Of a stretch of DNA of 64,000 bases, positions 7,617 to 15,326 are shown piece after piece. Made by a program: the position numbers and the translations under genes. Numbering within the stretch: the first letter of the stretch is position 1; each line of letters opens with the position of its first letter. Under the pieces are notes generated by a model. That model worked only from the letters and a program-made list of their open reading frames with translations, did no database searches and was not told where the DNA came from. The stretch comes from Carnobacterium_A antarcticum (GTDB taxonomy: Bacteria > Bacillota > Bacilli > Lactobacillales > Carnobacteriaceae): NCBI RefSeq assembly GCF_042658365.1, contig NZ_JBHSQC010000024.1. One strand, written 5' to 3'.

Positions 7617-8029
7617 TTATGCTACTGGAGGTGTTCCTTCAGTATTTGACACAACTACATCAATTGCACCAAAGCATCCATAGGCAAAGCTGAATATGCA
7701 ACTGTTGTCCGTGCAGGAATACCGCTTGGGAAGAATGTCGCATAAACTTCGTCTACAGCATTACTATCTGCAATGTTTTTAAGGAAGATAGTTACTTTTA
7801 CTACATCGTCCATAACATGGTCGACACTTTCTACAATGGTTTTGATATTTTTTAAGCACTGTTCAGCTTGCTCTTTTACACCACCAGCTACCATTTTACC
7901 AGATGTTGAATCGATAGGTAATTGAGCTGAAAGATGATTGTAATGAGAAAAAGCTACCGTTTGTGTAGATAGAGAACTTTTTGGTGCATTTTCTGTATTT
8001 CTTGCTAGTACTGCGTTGTAGCCACTCAT
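7617..8029 (-). pseudogene. RidA (YjgF) family enamine/imine deaminase, frameshifted
   Basis: The gene has a good start (AAGGGGA, 9 bases, ATG) and a clear RidA sequence: AFSHYNHLSAQLPIDSTSG, GGVKEQAEQCLKNI, VVKVTIFLKNI, PARTTVAYSALPMDALVQ. At that point one missing base makes the frame stop; shifting it back restores the expected last strand (DVVVSNTEGTPPVA, then TAA at 7617). The lost strand carries the acidic residue at the active site of RidA. Near the N-terminus the conserved IGPYSQT motif reads SSLSTQT, as if a second pair of small indels had occurred there. RidA removes reactive 2-aminoacrylate; this copy is probably inactive or, less likely, reflects sequencing errors. Confidence 0.7.
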
Positions 8030-8143
8030 TATAGTAATCCCCTTTTAATTAAAATTTTTAATAGATAGGTTTATGGACTCAAGTTTCAGCCGAGTTATAC
8101 TAAGGCTTGATTTCTGCTGCGAACTTTAATTAGCAAACTATAA

Positions 8144-8332
8144 AACGGTTACATAAGTGAAATTGTAACAAACTTACCTAGCTTTGACTACCTGTTTCTG
8201 GAGATAGCCATTTATAATGGATATAAAACAAGAATTGATACACGTACCAATGAACTGAACCACATCAAATAAGAAATCATCTCACTAAAGTACGGTTCTG
8301 TTAGAGCCTTAACGTAAAGATGTTTAACGAAT
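8144..8332 (+). pseudogene. unidentified coding remnant before repeat copy A
   Basis: One frame reads NGYISEIVTNLPSFDYLFLE, IAIYNGYKTRIDTRTNELNH, IK, a TAA at 8270, then EIISLKYGSVRALT and a second stop. The composition is protein-like but there is no start codon and there are two stops. I cannot name the family. It lies just upstream of the repeat element in the same orientation, as complete genes do for the other two copies. Confidence 0.3.
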
Positions 8333-8336
8333 AAAG

Positions 8337-8515
8337 AGGGAGTGAGACAAAAAGCGTTTAGACCCGAATCACTGGAACGAATAAGCGCAGTATGGGTCAC
8401 AGACCATCGAGCATTATTCGTGAAGTGGACGTCGGGTCTGCTTTTTGGAACACGTTCTAGAATAAACATTTGGATATGCAAATGAGGATGAGACTTTTGT
8501 TTCATCCTCTCTTTA
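8337..8515 (+). repeat. dispersed structured repeat, copy A, with terminator
   Basis: About 145 bases starting GGGAGTGAGACAAAAAGCG are nearly identical to 63391-63536, including AGACCCGA...TCGGGTCT and CAAAAAGC...GCTTTTTG, which pair to form a long stem with a 4-base bulge, and ACGAATA...TATTCGT inside it. A conserved CACGTTCTAGAATAAA follows. The copy ends in its own terminator, GAGGATGAGAC/GTTTCATCCTC with a TTTT loop and a T-rich tail. A frame on the minus strand crosses the element but has no support as a gene. See the findings. Confidence 0.85.
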
Positions 8516-8520
8516 TCAAT

Positions 8521-9981
8521 TTAGGTGAATAAACCATCTTGTTCCATTTCTTGGCCAATAGCCAGCAGCCAATCTTCGTTGCCTTTAGGGGCAGTAAACT
8601 GAACGCCGATCGGCAGTCCGGAGTTAGCAGATAAATGAACCGGCAAGCTGATAGCAGGTTGTCCCGTTAAGTTGGCTTGTTGAGTGAAAGGTGTAATGTC
8701 TAAACTTGCAGCAAACATATCCCAGACAATTTTTTGCTGGTCTTTTGCATTCATTTCCGTAACATGATGCATTCGTTCAAACTGTTCATCCGTTTGAAGT
8801 TTAGCATCGACACGCGGAGCAACATCAGCTGTTGCAGGAGTCAGATACAAGTCATAAGTTTGATGGAAATCAGCCATAACTTCTGCAGCCGTATCCCAAG
8901 CAGCGATGCTATTGGAATAAGTGCTCGCTGAAATAGATTGTCCGGCATTGAATAAAACCCAAGTCATCAGTTCCATGTCTGATTTCGTAACGGGACGCTG
9001 CAGACCTTTTTCAATGTTGGCAAACATAGCAGCTGTTTCGCCTGAATTCATGATGTAGTAACTTTCCATCAAAGAGACTCCGTCAATGGCTGGTTTTTCT
9101 TCAACCACTTGATGGCCGTTTTGTTCGAGCCAACGAACGGTTTTTAAAACCGCTGCTTTTGCTTCATCGCTGACCGGTCCGTGAACGGGCGATACCAGTG
9201 AATAAGCTACGCGAAACTTTTTCGGTTCAGAATCAGCTAATGCATTCAAATAGCCGCGTTCAAAAAGCGGGGTTTGAAAAGCAGCGCTTTGCTGGACGGT
9301 TTGTAAAGCATCCATCATGGCAGCTGTATCGCGAATGGTTTTGGTTAAAGCAAAGGAAATGGAAGCTCCTTGCCAGCCACGTCCAACTCCAGGTCCGATC
9401 GGTGTTCGTCCACGAGTCGGTTTCAATCCTACTAAACCGGTAAAAGAAGCCGGGATCCGAATGGAGCCGCCGCCGTCGCTAGCACTAGCAATGGGCACTA
9501 AATCAGCAACCACGCTAGCGGCTGCTCCGCCACTAGAACCGCCTGGCGAATAGGCTGTATTCCAAGGATTGCGGGATGGCCCGTAGAGTGTCGGATCCGT
9601 AATGTTTTTAAAAGCAAATTCTGGTGTATTGGTTTGGCCGATCACAACAAAACCGGCTTTTTCTAACGCTCGAACAAAGTGACTGGTTTGTTTAGAACGG
9701 TTGTTCTGTAGCAAACGAGAACCTGAGGTGCTTGGTTCGTCTATTTGATCTTGTCCGATGCCTTTGATAAGGATGGGCTGTCCGCCAAATAATGTACTGG
9801 AAAAATCTCGTTCTGCAGCTTCTTTCAGCGCTTTTTCTTTACGCGTATGGGTAACAGCATTTAAAATAGGATTTTGTGCTTCGATTTTTTTGAAGGCTGT
9901 TTCAATCAACTCTTGTGGAGAAACATCTTTTTGATGAAGTTTTTTTGCAAGAGCCAATCCGTCTTCTTTTCGGTTAAACAT
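8521..9981 (-). CDS. amidase signature family hydrolase
   Basis: The 486-residue product has the amidase-signature core: LIKG near residue 75 supplies the catalytic lysine, and SPGGSSGGAAASVVADLVPI near residue 150 gives the glycine/serine-rich loop with the cis-serine, while the nucleophilic serine is in DGGGSIRIPASFTG about 25 residues on. Relatives include GatA and short-chain amide hydrolases; free-standing copies hydrolyse small amides or amino-acid amides. No GatB or GatC neighbour is present, so it is not part of the tRNA amidotransferase. The ATG at 9981 has TGAGG 9 bases before it; a longer frame starting at 9996 overlaps that site. It is transcribed away from the acetyltransferase gene upstream. 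Substrate unknown. Confidence 0.88.
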   Translation of the reverse strand: MFNRKEDGLALAKKLHQKDVSPQELIETAFKKIEAQNPILNAVTHTRKEKALKEAAERDFSSTLFGGQPILIKGIGQDQIDEPSTSGSRLLQNNRSKQTSHFVRALEKAGFVVIGQTNTPEFAFKNITDPTLYGPSRNPWNTAYSPGGSSGGAAASVVADLVPIASASDGGGSIRIPASFTGLVGLKPTRGRTPIGPGVGRGWQGASISFALTKTIRDTAAMMDALQTVQQSAAFQTPLFERGYLNALADSEPKKFRVAYSLVSPVHGPVSDEAKAAVLKTVRWLEQNGHQVVEEKPAIDGVSLMESYYIMNSGETAAMFANIEKGLQRPVTKSDMELMTWVLFNAGQSISASTYSNSIAAWDTAAEVMADFHQTYDLYLTPATADVAPRVDAKLQTDEQFERMHHVTEMNAKDQQKIVWDMFAASLDITPFTQQANLTGQPAISLPVHLSANSGLPIGVQFTAPKGNEDWLLAIGQEMEQDGLFT

Positions 9982-10069
9982 AGTATAGAGCCTCATTTCT
10001 TAATTCTGTAATGAATTCAGTTTAGCATCACAAGTCTAAATATTGAATGGAGAGACAAAAAGAAAGCCG

Positions 10070-10103
10070 GACAAAAGCCGTTAATTGCTAAAGCGAACGG
10101 TTT
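10070..10103 (-). terminator. Rho-independent terminator of the acetyltransferase gene
   Basis: On the minus strand AAACCGTT pairs with AACGGCTT (10076-10103) and is followed by TTTGTC. The U-tract is short. Confidence 0.55.
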
Positions 10104-10120
10104 AAAAGACAGTATTGTTT

Positions 10121-10615
10121 TTATGGCAGGCGATATTCCATAATGTAATCATCCATGACATAACCATGACCGATATCCGCTACTTGCTCCTCAATGATCT
10201 TAAAGCCTAATTTTTTATAAACAGCGATAGTAGGGTGATTGAATTTATTGACCGTCAAAAACACCGTCTTTTTATTTGCTTCATTTGCTGTGTTTTTTAG
10301 CTTTTCAATAAGCTCTTTTCCGATTCCATTGCCGCGGCTGCTGCTTTTTAAATAAAGTTTGCTCAGAAAAAGCTGCTCTGCTGACAAGGCATATGAAAGA
10401 TAGCCGATGGCTGTTTGATGGCTTTCAACTAAGAAATAAGCTTTGCCATCCAGTATTTCTTGGTGAATAGCGGCTGCGGATTGCAAATGAGTCAGCATAT
10501 AAGCGACTTGTTCTTCGCCTAAAATCGCTGTATAGTGCTCTTCCCAAATTTCTTTTGCGAGTTGAGCGATCAAATCAGCGTCTTCTTGAGTAGTAGCTTG
10601 TTTAAGTTGGGTCAT
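10121..10615 (-). CDS. GNAT-family N-acetyltransferase
   Basis: The 164-residue product has the GNAT fold: an N-terminal helix pair (EIWEEHYTAILGEEQVAYML), strand IGYLSYAL, and motif A as LFLSKLYLKSSSRGNGIGKELIEKL near residues 90-115, where RGNGIG binds acetyl-CoA pyrophosphate. The C-terminal VFLTVNKFNHPTIAVYKKLGF is motif B. It is cytoplasmic; the acceptor amine (polyamine, protein N-terminus or drug) cannot be told from sequence. AAGGAGG lies 7 bases before the ATG at 10615, which fixes the start; the longer frame has no such site. Single gene between tyrS and the amidase, with terminators on both sides. Confidence 0.88.
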   Translation of the reverse strand: MTQLKQATTQEDADLIAQLAKEIWEEHYTAILGEEQVAYMLTHLQSAAAIHQEILDGKAYFLVESHQTAIGYLSYALSAEQLFLSKLYLKSSSRGNGIGKELIEKLKNTANEANKKTVFLTVNKFNHPTIAVYKKLGFKIIEEQVADIGHGYVMDDYIMEYRLP

Positions 10616-10645
10616 ATAAATCCTCCTTAATTGTTTTAATGGATA

Positions 10646-10680
10646 GAAAAGCAGCAGAAACAAAGAGCGTTTCTGCTGCT
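10646..10680 (-). terminator. tyrS: Rho-independent terminator of tyrS
   Basis: GCAGCAGAAAC (10651-10661) pairs with GTTTCTGCTGC (10669-10679). On the minus strand the stem is followed by TTTTC and lies 28 bases after the tyrS stop. Confidence 0.85.
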
Positions 10681-10707
10681 GAACCTGTTAGAGAAAGTCC
10701 TTTAGCT

Positions 10708-11970
10708 TTATACCAATTTTACTAAGAAATATTTTTTCTTTCCTCGGCGGATCAAAATAAATCGTCCGTCAAAAGAATTTCCAGGAGTTACGACAGCATC
10801 GACATCGGTTACTTTTTCCCCATTCATTGAAAGGGCGCCGTTAGTGATGTCTTCACGTGCTTGGCGTCTAGAAGGTTCGATACCGACCACATCTACCAAC
10901 CATTCAACAATGTTGCGTTCTTCTTTAAGAGCTTCGAAAGTCGGCATATTTTTGAATCCTTCTTCGATTTGACGAGCCGTTAAACTTTTTACATCACCAG
11001 AAAAAAGTGCAGCAGTAATTTTTTCTGCATCTTCTAAAGCTTGTTCGCCATGAACAAACAACGTCATTTCGCGAGCCAATGTTTTTTGAGCTTCACGTTT
11101 ATGCGGTTCGGTTTCAACTTTTTCAGCCAATTCGCCGATTTCATTTTCGGTTAAGAAAGTGAAGTATTTTAAGTATTTAACGACATCGCGATCGTCTTGA
11201 TTCAACCAGAATTGATAAAACTCATAAGGCGTTGTTTCTTCAGGATCTAACCAAACAGCGCCGCCAGCAGTCTTGCCGAATTTGGTACCGTCAGCTTTTA
11301 GCATCAGTGGAATCGTTAAACCAAAGGCTTGGGCTTCAGAACCTGCTTGCTTGCGAATAAACTCTAGGCCGGCTGTAATATTGCCCCATTGATCGGCTCC
11401 GCCAATTTGTAATTGGACGTCTTCATGTTGGTACAAGTGCAAATAATCCATAGATTGCAGAATTTGATACGTAAATTCCGTAAAAGAAATTCCGGTTTCT
11501 AATCGACTGGCAACGATATCCTTAGCTAACATGGTGTTGACGTTAAAACTTTTTCCGATATTGCGTAAAAAATCCAATAAAGTTAAGTCTTTAGTCCATT
11601 CTAAGTTGTTGACTAAACGAATAGATTTTTCATTTTTACCGGCATCAAACAATCTTTCCATCTGAGAAGTTAATTTGTCAGCATTCTTTTGAACTTGTTC
11701 TTTTGTTTGTAAAACTCGTTCTTCTGACTTTCCGCTCGGATCGCCAATTGAACCAGTTGCTCCACCAATAACGATAACGGGGCGGTGACCAGCTAATTGG
11801 AATCGTTTTAAAATCATAAAAGGAATCAAATGTCCTATATGCATGCTGCCTGTTGGGTCAATACCGCAGTAGACGCCAATTTGTTTTTCAGCGATAAGTT
11901 TGCGCAGCCCCTCTTCGTCAGTTTGTTGGTTGATGGCGTCGCGCCAAGTTAATTCATCAATAATATTCAT
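10708..11970 (-). CDS. tyrS: tyrosyl-tRNA synthetase
   Basis: The 420-residue enzyme charges tRNA-Tyr with tyrosine in the cytoplasm. It is a class I synthetase: CGIDPTGSMHIGHLIP carries the HIGH motif at residues 44-47, QIGGADQWGNI binds tyrosine, and KFGKTAGG near residue 232 is the KMSKS-like loop. The last 80 residues (RQAREDITNGALSMNGEKV) are the S4-type RNA-binding domain. The ATG at 11970 has AAGGAG 7 bases upstream; the longer open frame reaches into the leader terminator and is not real. Expression is controlled by the T-box leader just upstream, so tyrosine starvation should switch it on. Confidence 0.97.
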   Translation of the reverse strand: MNIIDELTWRDAINQQTDEEGLRKLIAEKQIGVYCGIDPTGSMHIGHLIPFMILKRFQLAGHRPVIVIGGATGSIGDPSGKSEERVLQTKEQVQKNADKLTSQMERLFDAGKNEKSIRLVNNLEWTKDLTLLDFLRNIGKSFNVNTMLAKDIVASRLETGISFTEFTYQILQSMDYLHLYQHEDVQLQIGGADQWGNITAGLEFIRKQAGSEAQAFGLTIPLMLKADGTKFGKTAGGAVWLDPEETTPYEFYQFWLNQDDRDVVKYLKYFTFLTENEIGELAEKVETEPHKREAQKTLAREMTLFVHGEQALEDAEKITAALFSGDVKSLTARQIEEGFKNMPTFEALKEERNIVEWLVDVVGIEPSRRQAREDITNGALSMNGEKVTDVDAVVTPGNSFDGRFILIRRGKKKYFLVKLV

Positions 11971-12001
11971 TTTTTTAAGCTCCTTAATACATATTTTTAG
12001 A

Positions 12002-12269
12002 CAAAAAAACCCGATGAAAAGGTTAGACCTTTTCATCGGGACGAAATTTTTCGTGTTACCACCCAATTTGCCGACAAATTTCAGTGCAAAATTTGTTGAC
12101 CACTCATTGACTGTTAACGCCAGTAAGACGCTTGAGATTAATCAAGTTACTCCAGAGTGTAATTCGTAAAAAGACTTGTACTAGTTTTCATCAGCCACTA
12201 GCTTTCTATCAACAGAGATCTTTTACTACTGTGCTCGTTCATTGTAATGTTTAGTATGAGATTGCTTTT
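12002..12269 (-). promoter_or_regulatory. T-box leader of tyrS (tyrosine specifier)
   Basis: Read on the minus strand, the leader contains the T-box core GGGTGGTAACACG (12064-12052), followed by a terminator whose 14-bp stem CCCGATGAAAAGGT pairs perfectly with its partner over a 3-base loop (12039-12009) and ends in seven T. In stem I a GATGAAAACTAG segment is followed by TAC (12180-12178) then AAG, which fits a UAC tyrosine specifier followed by a purine. Uncharged tRNA-Tyr would pair with the specifier and the T-box and prevent termination. Confidence 0.93.
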
Positions 12270-12298
12270 AGTATAGTTAACAAGCAAGGGTTTGTCAA
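12270..12298 (-). promoter_or_regulatory. promoter of the T-box/tyrS transcript
   Basis: On the minus strand a perfect TTGACA (12298-12293) is separated by 17 bases from TATACT (12275-12270). Confidence 0.9.
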
Positions 12299-12463
12299 TT
12301 GGCAAATCAACATAGTGTACCAGAAAAATAGAGCTTAAAAGCGGATCAAATAGTTTTGAGATACCAAGAAACTCAAATAGACAAACCTGTTTATTTACAT
12401 ACACCAATTAATAGTTAAAAACTCAACCTGTCATTCAATGGATTTTGCTGACTGCTTAAAGCG

Positions 12464-12982
12464 TTATTTAGGTGGTGTCCATCGTTTAGCTTGGCTGTCA
12501 GCCGGATAATTTATTCCTGCTGGATAGCTGATCATTTCAATCAACATACCCCAAGGAGCTTGACCATACACAAATTGGTTTCCAGAACCGCTTTCGGCAG
12601 AAGAAGATAAATCATTTGGTTTGGACAATAGTTTTCCGCCTGCGTCAGTGAATCGTTCAGTTGCTTTATCGATGTCGTCCACATAAAAAGCCACATGTTG
12701 TAAGCCATAATCTGAAGCAATGACTGGTTGTTGCTGCGCAACATTGGCAAACTGGAACAGTTCAATGTTGGCACTGTTTCCGACCGCCAGCATCCGAATG
12801 CGCATTTCTTTTGTTCCAGGTTTGAGCCCGAGATTTTTTTCTACTTGTTTGCCTGATTTCGGTTCATCTTCTGCTGATAAATTATCGTAAATAACCTTAG
12901 CAGCAAAAGCTTCTTTAAAAAAATTTGTTGCTTGTTCCATATCAGGAACGGTTACCCCAATGTGATCGATTCCGCGTATCAT
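12464..12982 (-). CDS. VOC-superfamily (glyoxalase/bleomycin-resistance fold) protein
   Basis: The 172-residue product has two beta-alpha-beta-beta-beta repeats. The first starts RGIDHIGVTVPDMEQATNFF and ends IELFQF; the second has LQHVAFYVDDIDKATERF and ends LIEMISYP. The four expected metal ligands are visible (His in DHIG, Glu in IELF, His in QHVA, Glu in LIEM), so it is likely an active metalloenzyme such as a lactoylglutathione-lyase-like or dioxygenase-like member. A strong AGGGGAGG precedes the ATG. It stands alone, and the substrate cannot be inferred. Intact. Confidence 0.82.
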   Translation of the reverse strand: MIRGIDHIGVTVPDMEQATNFFKEAFAAKVIYDNLSAEDEPKSGKQVEKNLGLKPGTKEMRIRMLAVGNSANIELFQFANVAQQQPVIASDYGLQHVAFYVDDIDKATERFTDAGGKLLSKPNDLSSSAESGSGNQFVYGQAPWGMLIEMISYPAGINYPADSQAKRWTPPK

Positions 12983-13174
12983 TCTGTATCCTCCCCTAAC
13001 ATTTTAAAGTAAAGCTACTTTATCTCTAGTATAGTCAAAATAAAGCGAGGAGAGGTGTTTTATGCTTAGAACAGTCTCTGATTTAAACCAAACCAATCCA
13101 GTGCTATTCTTTAGATGAACTGATATACTTGGAGAGATAAGATAAACGGATACGATGGAAAGGATGAGTAGTAC

Positions 13175-14167
13175 GTGAGATTAAGTGTATTAGATCAAGC
13201 ACCAATCACTAAAGGAAATACGGCTGCAGATGCTTTAAAAAAAGCAGAAGAATTAGCAATCGTAGCAGATGAACTAGGCTATCAACGTTTATGGATGGCT
13301 GAACACCATGGGACAAATGGGTATGCTAGTTCAGCACCGGAAGTTACGGCCGCTCATTTAGCCGCAAAAACAAAAAATATTCGAATCGGTACCGGAGGCG
13401 TCATGATGATGCATTATTCTCCTTTAAAACTGGCAGAAGTCTTTAAAACGCTAAGCGCACTATCGCCAGGACGAATTGATTTTGGGGTAGGCCGAGCGCC
13501 AGGCGGCGACACCAATGCGATGTATGCTTTGTCTGAGGGACGGCAGCCTATGCTGGACAATATGTATGAAAAGTTTGATACAGCTTTGAAACTGATCAAT
13601 GATGAAGTTCCAGAAGACCGTTTGTACAGTAAAACGATTGCGACACCGGCTCAGATTGCTTTGCCAGAAGCCTGGCTTTTAGGCTCAAGCGGAAGCAGTG
13701 CATTAAAAGCAGCTCGTATGGGTGTGGGTTATTCTTTTGCGCAATTTTTTATGGGCGGGATGACGAAAGATATTTTTGATCACTATAAAACTAATTTTCA
13801 GCCTTCTGCTTTTATGGAAAAGCCCGAGATCAATGTAGCTTACCTCGTCACAACAGCTGAAACAAAAGAAGAAGCTGAATTCGAAGCTTTACCGCAAGAC
13901 ATTGCGCGTTTATGGTTAACGCAAGGTCGGATGGGACAACTGTTGACCCCTGAAGAAGCACAGGATTATCCTCTAACAGAAATGGACCGAATGGCTATCA
14001 AAGAAAATCGAAAACTGCATTTAGTGGGAGAGGCTAAAGAGATAGCAACATTCTTGCAAGAGGAACAAGCCCATTATGGCTTTGACGAAGCAATGATTTG
14101 CAGTATTCCGCATTCACAAGAAAAACGACTAGATGTTTATCGCTTGTTAGCTAAGGAATTGTTTTAA
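13175..14167 (+). CDS. luciferase-like (LLM class) flavin-dependent oxidoreductase
   Basis: The 330-residue product is a bacterial-luciferase-fold oxidoreductase: the N-terminal LSVLDQAPITKGNTAADAL and the signature YQRLWMAEHHGTNGYASSAPEV are typical of the group annotated as MsnO8/YtbF-like LLM oxidoreductases, which bind FMN or F420-type flavins in a TIM barrel. RIDFGVGRAPGG and WLLGSSGSSA line the flavin phosphate site. It probably oxidises a small organic substrate with reduced flavin; the substrate is unknown. The start is a GTG with AAGGATGAG upstream. Single gene with a strong terminator shared with the convergent gene to its right. Confidence 0.88.
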   Translation: MRLSVLDQAPITKGNTAADALKKAEELAIVADELGYQRLWMAEHHGTNGYASSAPEVTAAHLAAKTKNIRIGTGGVMMMHYSPLKLAEVFKTLSALSPGRIDFGVGRAPGGDTNAMYALSEGRQPMLDNMYEKFDTALKLINDEVPEDRLYSKTIATPAQIALPEAWLLGSSGSSALKAARMGVGYSFAQFFMGGMTKDIFDHYKTNFQPSAFMEKPEINVAYLVTTAETKEEAEFEALPQDIARLWLTQGRMGQLLTPEEAQDYPLTEMDRMAIKENRKLHLVGEAKEIATFLQEEQAHYGFDEAMICSIPHSQEKRLDVYRLLAKELF

Positions 14168-14192
14168 AACGAAAATAGTATGAAGGACAGTT

Positions 14193-14246
14193 AAAACGAC
14201 TGAGATAAAGCTAGATTAGTGCTTTGTCTCAGTCGTTTTTTATTAT
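14193..14246. terminator. bidirectional terminator between convergent genes
   Basis: AAAACGACTGAGATAAAGC (14193-14211) pairs with the complementary arm at 14221-14239 with one mismatch. It is followed by T-rich sequence on the plus strand and by a short TTTT on the minus strand. Confidence 0.9.
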
Positions 14247-14248
14247 TT

Positions 14249-15100
14249 TTAAAAGTCGTTGAATAAATCTAAGCCCAGTTGTTGAGGGCCAAGCTGATCA
14301 AACGTTAAGCCAAGTATTTTTTGTAAGTATTTAGCGTTGGCAGCAGCATGACCTCCGGAATTATTATTAAAGATAACAGCGACTTCTTTAGAGTCTTTTT
14401 CCAATGAACGGATGATAGGAATAAAACTGGCTAGTTCTGCTTGGCTGTAATCGTAAAATGTTCGTTTTTCCCGCCAATTTGGGCCGCTAGCATTCAACCA
14501 GCCTTCGTAGTTGCGTCCGTGTAAACGCAATACGGTAAGTTCGGGATTCGTTCCAGTCGCTATCATTGGCACACTATTCCCGGGCGTTTGAGGTTGATCG
14601 ATTACTGCATGGATAAAGTTCTGCTGCTCCAAGAATGTCAACGTGAGTGGCTGGTTTTCTCCGCTATACCAACTAGCGTGCCGAAATTCGATAGCCACTG
14701 GCAGTTCGCCCATCCAGTGCCGGATTTTTCTTAAATAAGTTAAGTGCTCTTCTGAATAATGAAAAAATGGCGGAAATTGAAACAAAAAAGCTTTGATTTT
14801 ATTTGCTTCGATCATCGGTGCGAAGGCTGCAAGATAGTGTTGAAACATCGCTTCTTCAGATGGAAAAAAATCAAGCCATTCTTTGTGTTGGGTCATGGCT
14901 TGAAAAGCTTTTGGCAAGAACTGAAAGGCATCAGGCGTCCTGTCGATCCAACTCAAAATATTTTTTGTTGGAGGAATAGCATAAAAACTAGTGTCTAATT
15001 CCACAAATGGAAAATGCGAGGCATAATCTTCTAAGTTTCTTTTTTTATGAGTAATTAATAATTCGTGGTCGTTCCACCCGGTTAAACCAATCGTGATCAT
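14249..15100 (-). CDS. DUF72-family protein (YecE/YunF-like)
   Basis: The 283-residue product starts MITIGLTGWNDHELL and has the DUF72 marks: VELDTSFYAIPP near residue 35, FQFLPKAFQAMTQHKEW, FLFQFPPFF, AIEFRHASWY, LRLHGRN and AVIFNNNSGGHAAANA. The family forms a TIM barrel and is widespread, with no established biochemical activity. The ATG at 15100 lies 10 bases from GGAG; a TTG at 15109 in the same frame is too close to that site. It is convergent with the luciferase-like gene and does not seem to be in an operon. Confidence 0.85.
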   Translation of the reverse strand: MITIGLTGWNDHELLITHKKRNLEDYASHFPFVELDTSFYAIPPTKNILSWIDRTPDAFQFLPKAFQAMTQHKEWLDFFPSEEAMFQHYLAAFAPMIEANKIKAFLFQFPPFFHYSEEHLTYLRKIRHWMGELPVAIEFRHASWYSGENQPLTLTFLEQQNFIHAVIDQPQTPGNSVPMIATGTNPELTVLRLHGRNYEGWLNASGPNWREKRTFYDYSQAELASFIPIIRSLEKDSKEVAVIFNNNSGGHAAANAKYLQKILGLTFDQLGPQQLGLDLFNDF

Positions 15101-15204
15101 CTTGTTCAATCTCCTTTCATAGGGAAAAGATGGTACTCTTAGTGTACCGTATTTCTAGATAAGATTGAAAAAAAAGCTCTTAACACAACAAAAAACACTC
15201 GAAA

Positions 15205-15220
15205 TGTTTCACGGGAAACA
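15205..15220. promoter_or_regulatory. parS-like ParB/Spo0J binding site
   Basis: TGTTTCACGGGAAACA differs at a single base from the palindromic parS sequence TGTTTCACGTGAAACA used by ParB (Spo0J) in Firmicutes. It is intergenic, between the DUF72 gene and the phosphatase gene. The gene order of the window indicates a position close to the replication origin, where parS sites cluster. The same bases can fold as a short hairpin followed by TTTTCTTTTT, so a terminator is the alternative reading. Confidence 0.6.
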
Positions 15221-15326
15221 TTTTCTTTTTAAATCAAGAATGAAAGGGCTCTTGCAGTTGCTCCTAGAAACGGTGTAAAATTGGATTATTAAATCGGGAA
15301 AAGAAAAATGCTAAAGGAGCAGCCAA

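Noticed and set aside
10616..10663. Upstream extension of the acetyltransferase
   Set aside because: The extra 16 codons overlap the tyrS terminator, and the AAGGAGG site points to the start at 10615.
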